Assembly: GCA_947448525.1 (NCBI GenBank) | Contig: CANFNV010000003.1 | Coordinates: forward strand, 62,001-126,000 | DNA length: 64,000 bases | Direction: 5' to 3' | From: Flavobacteriaceae bacterium | Lineage (GTDB): Bacteria > Bacteroidota > Bacteroidia > Flavobacteriales > Flavobacteriaceae | Shown here: positions 10,826-18,835 of the stretch, one piece after another | Numbering within the stretch: the first letter of the stretch is position 1 | How the letters are laid out: every line of letters begins with the position of its first letter | Program-made: the position numbers and the translations under genes | The notes under the pieces: model-generated | Seen by the model: only the letters and a program-made list of their open reading frames with translations | Databases searched by the model: none | What the model was told of the DNA's origin: nothing

Positions 10826-10977
10826 AGAATCTATATCTCAAGAAAGCCCTATTTTACTTAGGTTTTCGTTTTTTAAGTAATGCAAAATCGTGCATTTTCT
10901 AACATTTTCCCACTTAGAAAGTACACTTAGATTAATGAGTTGTAAATTTAGATAACTGTAAAAAATTATTGCTAATT

Positions 10978-11036
10978 AAAATCTATTGTTAGCCAAATGT
11001 CAATATTAATTTATACATTTGGCTGATAATAAAATA
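10978..11036. repeat. Left hairpin-containing repeat flanking the ATPase gene
   Basis: AGCCAAATGT (10991-11000) / ACATTTGGCT (11015-11024); about 47/59 identical by hand alignment to 12462-12520. Confidence 0.85.
11014..11021 (+). promoter_or_regulatory. Putative -7 TAnnTTTG element inside left hairpin
   Basis: TACATTTG, 20 bp before the ATPase ATG. Confidence 0.5.
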
Positions 11037-11041
11037 CTTTT

Positions 11042-12454
11042 ATGAAAAAAGTTATAGGAAGAGAAAAGGAAATAGAACTATTACATAACGCTATAAATTC
11101 GGATAAGTCGGAGTTAATAGCTATATATGGAAGAAGACGTGTTGGGAAAACTTTTTTAATCCGTGAGACCTTTTCTAAAGAAATGATTTTTGAAGTTTCA
11201 GGAATTCCTGATGGAAGTTTCAAAGAACAATTGATGAACTTTCATATTGAACTTTCTAAAAAATATTCGCATCCAACAAATACTACTGTGCCCATTAATT
11301 GGATGGAAGCTTTCACATTATTAGGGGACTATATTGACACTTTAAAAAAATCAAGCAAAAAAGTAATTTTTATAGATGAATTCCCTTGGATTTACACTCA
11401 CAAGTCAAAATTTGTACAAATGTTTAGTCACTTTTGGAATAGCTATTGTACAAAACGAAATGATTTGATTGTTGTGATATGTGGTTCTTCGGCTTCGTTT
11501 ATGGTTAATAAAGTTATTAATGATAAAAAAGGCTTACATAATAGGATAACAATTCCTATAAGATTGTTGCCTTTTAATCTTTATGAAACTGAACTTTTTC
11601 TAAAATCCAAAAAAGTTAATTTAGATAGATATTCCTATCTCCAATTGTATATGGCTATTGGAGGCATTCCTCACTATTTGGAAAAAATTAATCCAGGGGA
11701 CAGCGTTCCAGTAGCAATTGATAGGCTTTGCTTTCAAAAAAATGGGGTTTTAGTAAATGAATTTAATCAAATATTTGCTTCTTTATTTGAAAATTCCGAG
11801 AATCACATGAAAATAGTTGAAGCTTTAGCTTCGAGCCAAAAAGGAATGTTAAGACAAGAATTAATAGATAAATCAAAGGTTCCTTCTGGTGGAACACTAT
11901 CTAATACGATTCAAGAGCTAATCGAATCTGGGTTTATTTCTGAATATCATCCCTATGATAAAAAAACTAAAGAGACCCTTTATAGACTTTCAGACGAATA
12001 CTCTCTTTTTTATTTGAAGTTTATTAAAAATAATTTGAGCACCAGTTGGACAAGTCTTTTTGCTTCTAGGAGTTATATCTCATGGGGTGGCTTTGCATTT
12101 GAAACGCTGTGTCTTAAACATGTTGACCAAATATTAAAAAAACTAGGGTTAATAGGTATCGATACTAAAAGTAGGAGCTGGAGAAATAAAAATGCTCAAA
12201 TTGATTTACTTATAGCAAGAAATGACCGCAGTATAAATATCTGTGAAATGAAATTTTCTGTTAATGAATTTGTCATTGACAAATCTTATGCTGAAAATAT
12301 ACGAAATAAGAAAAGTGAATTCATTAAAGAAACATCAACAAGAGATAATTTATTTGTCACATTTGTCACAACTTATGGAGTTAAAAAAAATGCCTATAGT
12401 AATGAGGTTATGGATAATGAGGTTACAATGGATAGTTTGTTTGAAAAATTATAG
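11042..12454 (+). CDS. P-loop ATPase (archaeal-ATPase/AAA-like) with C-terminal DUF234-type PD-(D/E)XK-like domain
   Basis: Walker A YGRRRVGKTFLIRE, Walker B KKVIFIDEFPWI, C-terminal AQIDLLIARNDRSINICEMKFS (D...ExK). Confidence 0.88.
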   Translation: MKKVIGREKEIELLHNAINSDKSELIAIYGRRRVGKTFLIRETFSKEMIFEVSGIPDGSFKEQLMNFHIELSKKYSHPTNTTVPINWMEAFTLLGDYIDTLKKSSKKVIFIDEFPWIYTHKSKFVQMFSHFWNSYCTKRNDLIVVICGSSASFMVNKVINDKKGLHNRITIPIRLLPFNLYETELFLKSKKVNLDRYSYLQLYMAIGGIPHYLEKINPGDSVPVAIDRLCFQKNGVLVNEFNQIFASLFENSENHMKIVEALASSQKGMLRQELIDKSKVPSGGTLSNTIQELIESGFISEYHPYDKKTKETLYRLSDEYSLFYLKFIKNNLSTSWTSLFASRSYISWGGFAFETLCLKHVDQILKKLGLIGIDTKSRSWRNKNAQIDLLIARNDRSINICEMKFSVNEFVIDKSYAENIRNKKSEFIKETSTRDNLFVTFVTTYGVKKNAYSNEVMDNEVTMDSLFEKL

Positions 12455-12461
12455 GATTTAA

Positions 12462-12520
12462 AAAATTTATTGGTAGCCAAAAGTAATAATTAAAACCTAC
12501 TTTTGGCTGCTAATAAAATA
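12462..12520. repeat. Right hairpin-containing repeat flanking the ATPase gene
   Basis: AGCCAAAAGTA (12475-12485) / TACTTTTGGCT (12498-12508); same 34-nt hairpin length as left copy. Confidence 0.85.
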
Positions 12521-12579
12521 AATTATCATACCCACTAATAAAGTCAGCACACCCTACATCGCCACCCAACGGCCACAAA

Positions 12580-12605
12580 AAAGCCTCACATCGCTGTAAG
12601 GCTTT
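12580..12605 (-). terminator. Intrinsic terminator just downstream of tRNA-Ala (minus strand)
   Basis: AAAGCCT-c-ACA-tcgc-TGT-a-AGGCTTT; T-run on minus strand. Confidence 0.75.
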
Positions 12606-12615
12606 GTATTACTAG

Positions 12616-12689
12616 TGGAGAAGATGGGGCTCGAACCCACGACCTCTTGACTGCCAGTCAAGCACTCTAGCCAACTGAGCTACATCCCC
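12616..12689 (-). tRNA. tRNA-Ala (anticodon GGC)
   Basis: GGGGATGTAGCTCAGTTGGCTAGAGTGCTTGACTGGCAGTCAAGAGGTCGTGGGTTCGAGCCCCATCTTCTCCA; cloverleaf folds by hand; anticodon loop CTGGCAG; G3-U70 present. Confidence 0.93.
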
Positions 12690-12836
12690 AATATTTTTGT
12701 AAAATTACATTTTTTTTTAACTTTTTCTTTTAAAACTCAATCTTTTCAAAATATTTAATAGGAATACATTGAAATAAAAGCAATTATATATTTTTTTTTA
12801 TTAATATTGTAATCTAAAATTATAACTAAATTATTT

Positions 12837-14729
12837 ATGAAAAAAATTACTATTATTGCAATTACTTTCTTGTTAACCATGAGTAATTACTCTTTTGGGC
12901 AAACGTATTACTCTGAAAATTTTGAAGGAGGATTAAATGGATGGGTTGTTACTGACCTAGATGCAGATACTCACAATTGGGCAGTCTTAAACGCCTCAAC
13001 TATCGATGCAACACTTGGTTCGGGTTCTTTAGTTTCATTCTCGTATGATGACACTGCAGTTGCTCCATTAACTCCAGACAATTTAGCAACATCTCCAGCA
13101 ATTGATTTGACAGCTGTAACAGCATCAAATGTTTTCTTCTTATATGATCAACTTACGGCATCAAGTTGGCCAGACGAACATTATGCAATCTATATTACTA
13201 CATCAAATGATCCTGCAGTAATTACAGCATCTACACCACTTTATGAGACCGATGTTTCGGACTTGGTTTTAACCAACAAGGCCTTAGATATAACAAGTTA
13301 TATTGGTCAAACTATTTATGTTAGTTTTAGACATTTCAGCTGTACAGATAAATATTATTTAATAGTTGACAACATGTCTGTTGTTACCTTACCGGCTAAT
13401 GATGTAAGTGTTCTTTCTTCAACAATTAACAGATATAGTTTATTAAATATCAATAATACATTATCCCTTACAGTAAAAAACAAAGGAGCAAATACAGTTA
13501 ATAATTTAACTGTAAAATGGAATGATGGTACTGATCATATTTCAATAATTCCAATTACAATTGCATCTCAAGAAGTAGTTACTATTGATCATCCAACGGT
13601 AGTCAATTACAGCACATTGGTTGATAAAAATATTGTAACCACTATTACTAATATTGATGGTAATTTAGATTCTGACCCTACAAATAATTCAAGTTCTAAC
13701 TTGTTTAACACAATAAGTCAATCTTCACCTAAAAAAGTTTTATTTGAAGAAGGTACTGGAACTTGGTGTGGATGGTGCCCAAGAGGAGCTGTTGCAATGA
13801 ATTATATGACTACAACCTATCCGAATGATTTTATTGGTGTTGCTGTACATAATGGAAGTACAGATCCAATGAAATTAGCTGCTTATGATACTGCTGCTGG
13901 AATAACTGGTTTTCCAGGAATGAATGTAGATAGAGCAGTTAAAAATGAAAGTGTTTCACAAAATTTAATGATTTCACATTTAAATGAAAGAAGGGTATTG
14001 TCTGTTCCTGTAAGTTTGGTTGCTTCGGGTACAATAAATGGAACTGCTATTTCAATTAACGCATCGGCAACATTTAGAGCTAATTTTGCAAATGCAAATT
14101 ATTCTATGGGAGTTATTATTTCTGAAGATAATGTTCACGGTACAGCAACAGGATATAAACAAACAAATTATTATGCAAATAATGCAAATGGTCCAATGGG
14201 AGGTTTTGAATCATTGGCAAATCCAGTTCCTGCCGCACAAATGTATTACAATCATGTAGGCAGAGCTTTAGTTGGCGGATACAATGGTCAAAGTGGTTCA
14301 GTTCCAACAACAATTACCGACGGACAAGTTGTGAATTATACATTTAATTACACTAAACCTACTGCTTATGTTGCTGCTAATATGAATGCCGTTCTAGTAT
14401 TAATAGATCAAATAACAGGAGAAATTGTAAATGCAGTTTCTATACCATTTTCATCACTAGGAAATAATGAAGTTGCCTCAAGATTCAATAATATCCAAAT
14501 ATATCCTAATCCAGCAATCGATAATTTTAGCATTCAAAATCTAAAAGAAGGAGTTTACAATGTTGCTATTTATGATTTACAAGGTAGATTAGTTCAAAAA
14601 AATGACAATAAGAGTGTTGATTATAACCAAAGTTTAAATATTCAACTTAAAAATGTTGCTAGTGGAGAATATATAGTTAATATTTCTCTGGAAAATGAAT
14701 CATATAGTACACATTTATTAGTAAAATAA
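12837..14729 (+). CDS. T9SS-secreted protein with choice-of-anchor-J-like and Omp28-like thioredoxin-fold regions
   Basis: Signal peptide; YSENFEGGLNGWVVTDLDAD; FEEGTGTWCGWCPRGA (CxxC); C-terminal IQIYPNPAIDNFSI...LLVK T9SS type A sorting domain. Confidence 0.88.
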   Translation: MKKITIIAITFLLTMSNYSFGQTYYSENFEGGLNGWVVTDLDADTHNWAVLNASTIDATLGSGSLVSFSYDDTAVAPLTPDNLATSPAIDLTAVTASNVFFLYDQLTASSWPDEHYAIYITTSNDPAVITASTPLYETDVSDLVLTNKALDITSYIGQTIYVSFRHFSCTDKYYLIVDNMSVVTLPANDVSVLSSTINRYSLLNINNTLSLTVKNKGANTVNNLTVKWNDGTDHISIIPITIASQEVVTIDHPTVVNYSTLVDKNIVTTITNIDGNLDSDPTNNSSSNLFNTISQSSPKKVLFEEGTGTWCGWCPRGAVAMNYMTTTYPNDFIGVAVHNGSTDPMKLAAYDTAAGITGFPGMNVDRAVKNESVSQNLMISHLNERRVLSVPVSLVASGTINGTAISINASATFRANFANANYSMGVIISEDNVHGTATGYKQTNYYANNANGPMGGFESLANPVPAAQMYYNHVGRALVGGYNGQSGSVPTTITDGQVVNYTFNYTKPTAYVAANMNAVLVLIDQITGEIVNAVSIPFSSLGNNEVASRFNNIQIYPNPAIDNFSIQNLKEGVYNVAIYDLQGRLVQKNDNKSVDYNQSLNIQLKNVASGEYIVNISLENESYSTHLLVK

Positions 14730-14733
14730 AACA

Positions 14734-15459
14734 ATGAAAAAAAATATTCTTTTAGCTTTTCTTTTTATAGCAGGTATAAGCAACGCGCAGTTAGCGGTTG
14801 CTAAAATTGATGGTACACCTATAGCTGATGGTGAGGTAATTACTTTTAATTCTGTTCTACTTAATGAAGCTACTTTGTCATTAAAAATCACTAATACTTT
14901 AACGTCAAGTATTGAAGTTAAATTAAAATGTACTAGTTTTATAAATACTGATGGAGTAGGAATGGCAGTCTGTTTTGGTGGTGATTGTTATAGTGGAGTT
15001 ACAGTCGGACAAATGTATCCGTCAGCATCAACTAATGTAACTATTGCAGCAGGAGAAAATGATACAACATCTCATTTTATAAATTCAGACCCTGGTAATG
15101 GAACTTCAATTATTGATTATGTTTTTCAAATTTACAGAACCAATAATTTTGGCGCTATAGTTGGAAACCCCTTTTCTTTTACCTATAGATTTAATCCAAA
15201 TTTAGCTAATAGCACCTTTGATATAAAGAACATTGGCTTAGGGTTAAAATCAAGTGTGGTTTCATCGTGTCTTGAATTTGATGTTACAAATAGTGTAAAT
15301 CTTCAAATGTACGATATGAAAGGAGCATTAATTAATGAGAACAAGCTATTAAAGGGTTATCAAACTGTTGACGTCTCTAATTTATCTACTGGAATTTATA
15401 TTTTAAAATGCAGTAATAATGATGGTAAAAAAGCCACCATTAAGATTGTGAAAAAATAA
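14734..15459 (+). CDS. T9SS type A sorting domain-containing protein
   Basis: Signal peptide; C-terminal LQMYDMKGALINE...GIYILKCSNNDGKKATIKIVKK. Confidence 0.8.
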   Translation: MKKNILLAFLFIAGISNAQLAVAKIDGTPIADGEVITFNSVLLNEATLSLKITNTLTSSIEVKLKCTSFINTDGVGMAVCFGGDCYSGVTVGQMYPSASTNVTIAAGENDTTSHFINSDPGNGTSIIDYVFQIYRTNNFGAIVGNPFSFTYRFNPNLANSTFDIKNIGLGLKSSVVSSCLEFDVTNSVNLQMYDMKGALINENKLLKGYQTVDVSNLSTGIYILKCSNNDGKKATIKIVKK

Positions 15460-15513
15460 ATTTACTTGAGTTTATATTTTGAGTCGTCTAAAATAGATTG
15501 ACCAATATTACAA

Positions 15514-15543
15514 ACAAAGGCTGTCTAATTAGACAGCCTTTGT
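15514..15543. terminator. Bidirectional intrinsic terminator
   Basis: Perfect palindrome ACAAAGGCTGTCTAATTAGACAGCCTTTGT between convergent genes. Confidence 0.85.
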
Positions 15544-15599
15544 TATTTTTCTTTTAATATATTGTAATTATAGCTATATAAAATTGCATTGTAAACCAA

Positions 15600-17249
15600 T
15601 TAGAAAGTTGAATTTAATGACAATGAAATTCCAGAGCTTTCTGAAACAATTCTACAAACACCACCTACACAAACTAATCCACCTCTTTGTCTTCCATAAC
15701 TTAAAGCTATTCTAGTTGAGTTTTTTCTAAATGCAGAACCTACATTATAATAGTGGTTATCATTACCATCAAGATTACCATAATTATACATATCAGAGGC
15801 ATAAACAGAAAATTTAGAGTTGAAATTGTATTCTACAGTTGATGCGGCCCAGTTTCTTTTATCACTATCAGCCCACATGTGCTCACCTTGAATTCTAATT
15901 GATTTTGTAGTGTTAAATTTATAAGTTGCTTCTCCAGCTACTATATTTGTTTGCACAATACCAAAAGTATCGGTAGTTAATTTTAAATTATTATACTGAT
16001 TAATATATGCAAATCCAGTTGACAACTTATCACTAATTTTTTTTGTTATTTCTATATTAATATCAGAAAAGTATTTTTTTCCAAATCCAAGAAAATCTGT
16101 TTTATAATCTTGAGGGCTATACAAATAGAATGTTCCTCCTAAAGCGTGCCAATTTGAATAATTTATAGCAACTTTAGTGCCATATTTCCCACCAAATTTA
16201 GTTCCTTTTTTAAAATTGTAAAACAGATCTATTTGACCACCTATTTCACCAGCTTTAACAAGACTTTCATCAGATAGAAGAACATTTGGTTGCGCTTGAT
16301 AGACATAAATATTAGCTAAATTATAGTGATGTTGTTTAGTCAAACTAGGAATAAATCCCATTATTTTATCGTTATAAGAATTCCCATTTGCTTCTCTTTC
16401 CGAGAAGAAACTCATGTTTTCAAGACGTCTAAACGTTCCATCAAGTCCAAATCCTTTTTTAGAATATCCCATGTTTAAAACCAATGCGCTCCCTGGTTTC
16501 ACAAAGCTGTTTGAAACTTGATTAACTTGAACAACAGCATCTTTTGATTTATAATCATATTCCGTTGTTAAATAAAAAGCATTTCTACTAAAATTTATTC
16601 TTCCAGCAAAAGCATTAGTCAATCTATTAAAATTTGGATTTACAAAATCTGTTTTTTCATCTCTCCCAACATAAGTTATGCCAAAAGAAAGTTCCGAAGT
16701 TTTCATTTTGAACAAATCAGATAAAACTACTTCAGTATCAAGACCATAAATAGTACTATTAGCAACATCAAAACCAGATCTTTGCTTCCCGTTAATAGCT
16801 TTAATTGTCAAATAAGATGTAGGTTTAATAATTACTCTTAATCCTCTTAAAGCGTTGTTGATTCCTAAAGCCCTATCCTCCCAGCTTCTATATAGTAATC
16901 CGCTACCAAATTGTTCATAAAAATACCCGCCAGTAATATCTATTTTATCATTTTTATATTCTAAAAAATAGGTTCCAATATTCGTGCCTTTAAAAGCTGG
17001 ATTATAATTTAAAAGAGCATTTTTTTCATAGGATTCTACTTGAGTTCCACCTAACCAGTTTTTGTATTTATAATTTATAAATAGATAATTATTGGATCTT
17101 AGAGGGTTTTCTGGTTGAGAAAAATCAAGTTCTTTATCATTCAAATACCATTGTGCGTTACTTTCAAGTCCTCCAGTAACATTGCCTTTTTCTTGAGAAA
17201 ACACAGAGATAGAAATAAATACTATCACTATAAATATATTATTTTTCAT
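15600..17249 (-). CDS. DUF6029-like predicted outer-membrane protein
   Basis: Signal peptide; GGLESNAQWYLND...NNYLFINYKYKNWLGGTQVESYEKNAL; beta-rich. Confidence 0.75.
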   Translation of the reverse strand: MKNNIFIVIVFISISVFSQEKGNVTGGLESNAQWYLNDKELDFSQPENPLRSNNYLFINYKYKNWLGGTQVESYEKNALLNYNPAFKGTNIGTYFLEYKNDKIDITGGYFYEQFGSGLLYRSWEDRALGINNALRGLRVIIKPTSYLTIKAINGKQRSGFDVANSTIYGLDTEVVLSDLFKMKTSELSFGITYVGRDEKTDFVNPNFNRLTNAFAGRINFSRNAFYLTTEYDYKSKDAVVQVNQVSNSFVKPGSALVLNMGYSKKGFGLDGTFRRLENMSFFSEREANGNSYNDKIMGFIPSLTKQHHYNLANIYVYQAQPNVLLSDESLVKAGEIGGQIDLFYNFKKGTKFGGKYGTKVAINYSNWHALGGTFYLYSPQDYKTDFLGFGKKYFSDINIEITKKISDKLSTGFAYINQYNNLKLTTDTFGIVQTNIVAGEATYKFNTTKSIRIQGEHMWADSDKRNWAASTVEYNFNSKFSVYASDMYNYGNLDGNDNHYYNVGSAFRKNSTRIALSYGRQRGGLVCVGGVCRIVSESSGISLSLNSTF

Positions 17250-17250
17250 T

Positions 17251-17730
17251 TTATAATGTCTTCAATTTTTCTAGTAATTCAGTGCCACTTCCAGGAGAAT
17301 AACCATTTTGTATGTGAACAATTTTTCCATTTTTAACCACTATTGTATAAGGAACATTTACAATTGTTAAAGCTCTTTTTAAATCTTGATTAGTATCTAA
17401 TAGTATTTTATAAGTCCATTCTTTGCCATTTGCTAATGGTCTAACTCTTTTAACAGTTCTTGAATCATCAATAGCCACAGCAATTAATTCAATATTTACA
17501 TTTTTTTTCCAATCATCATAAACTTCATTTATCTCTTCTAATTCGTTGATACAAGGTGAACACCATGTTGCCCAAAATGAAAAAATATAAAATTTATCTT
17601 TTTCTAAAAAATCATTTTTTAAAGACATTTTTTTACCATTAACATCTGCTAAGTTCAAATCTGGTAATTGATGTTGTTGTCCAAAAAAATTCAACCCAAC
17701 AAAAAGTAGTATTAAAGATATTTTTTTCAT
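17251..17730 (-). CDS. TlpA-like thioredoxin family protein
   Basis: FYIFSFWATWCSPCINELEEIN CxxC motif and signal peptide. Confidence 0.92.
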   Translation of the reverse strand: MKKISLILLFVGLNFFGQQHQLPDLNLADVNGKKMSLKNDFLEKDKFYIFSFWATWCSPCINELEEINEVYDDWKKNVNIELIAVAIDDSRTVKRVRPLANGKEWTYKILLDTNQDLKRALTIVNVPYTIVVKNGKIVHIQNGYSPGSGTELLEKLKTL

Positions 17731-17868
17731 AATTAATTAATTTGATTTGCAAATAAAACAATAAACAGTTTAAAAATAAAATATTTATTGTTTTATTTGT
17801 ATTGAGTTTTTATCAATTCTAGTTTGAATATATAATGTGCTCACTAATTACATTAATTTTATATTAAA

Positions 17869-18714
17869 ATGAAAAAAATAAGCTATGTTTTAGTACTTTT
17901 TTTGGCTTTATTTATGTTTTCTTGTAGTGATACAAATATTGTTAAAAACATACCTGATAATGGATTAAGTGCTCCACCTATTTCAGGATATTTTAAACAA
18001 AATGTATTATTAGAAGATTATACTGGTACATGGTGTGGAAATTGCACACGAATACCTTATGCTGTTGAAAAATTTAAAGAAGTTTCTAGCAAAATTGTTG
18101 AAGTTGCTATTCACAATCAATCATCAGATCCCTATAAAGTTGATAGTAAGCCGTTTTTTGCTCAATTGGTTCAATTAATTTTTCCGGGAGATATAGTTTT
18201 AGGCTTGCCCAAAGCTAAATTAAATCGAACTAAAACATGGACTGCATTTGAATACCTTAATTTAAACGAAGCTTTAAGTTTAACAGGAAACAATTGTGGA
18301 CTTGGTTTGTCGATGAAATCTGTTGTTGCAAATGGTAATATAAATATTGATGTCAATGTTAAATTTGCACAAAACTACTCGAACCTTAAATTAGTTGTAG
18401 TTGTTCTTGAAAACAATTTAATACATGATCAGATTAATTACAATTCTTATGTAGGAAATGGTGATCATGTTTTAACAAATTATGTTCATAACCATGTATT
18501 AAGGGCTCCATTAACTGATATTTTAGGAGACGCTATTTTAGGATCAACATTAGGGCAAAAAGTTACAAAAAGTTTTTCAGTTCCTATTCCAACTAATGTT
18601 TTAAATGCCGATAATATTAGTTTTGTTGCCATGATAGTTGATGAAAATAATACTGTAATTAACTCAAGAGCTATTGGTTCAAACGAAAATCAAGCTTTTG
18701 AGCAAAATCCATAA
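17869..18714 (+). CDS. Omp28-like outer membrane lipoprotein with thioredoxin fold
   Basis: Lipobox FMFSCSD; VLLEDYTGTWCGNCTRIPYAVE. Confidence 0.85.
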   Translation: MKKISYVLVLFLALFMFSCSDTNIVKNIPDNGLSAPPISGYFKQNVLLEDYTGTWCGNCTRIPYAVEKFKEVSSKIVEVAIHNQSSDPYKVDSKPFFAQLVQLIFPGDIVLGLPKAKLNRTKTWTAFEYLNLNEALSLTGNNCGLGLSMKSVVANGNINIDVNVKFAQNYSNLKLVVVVLENNLIHDQINYNSYVGNGDHVLTNYVHNHVLRAPLTDILGDAILGSTLGQKVTKSFSVPIPTNVLNADNISFVAMIVDENNTVINSRAIGSNENQAFEQNP

Positions 18715-18734
18715 CATTAAGTTATTATTTATAT

Positions 18735-18762
18735 AAAAAGGTTGCCATTAGGTAACCTTTTT
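18735..18762. terminator. Intrinsic terminator
   Basis: AAAAAGGTTGCC-ATTA-GGTAACCTTTTT. Confidence 0.85.
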
Positions 18763-18835
18763 TTGTAACAATATTCTTGAACAGTTTGACTAAAACTTCG
18801 TATAACAAGTTAAGCAAAAGTCATTTTAATCTCAA

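Noticed and set aside
10840-10905. Minus-strand peptide KCTILHYLKNENLSKIGLS, vaguely like the N-terminus of Bacteroidota tyrosine recombinases
   Set aside because: Only about 19 residues between stops, no start codon, resemblance too weak to call an integrase remnant without a search.
14038-14313. Alternate-frame ORFs inside the T9SS/Omp28-like gene
   Set aside because: Overlap a well-supported CDS and have low-complexity composition.
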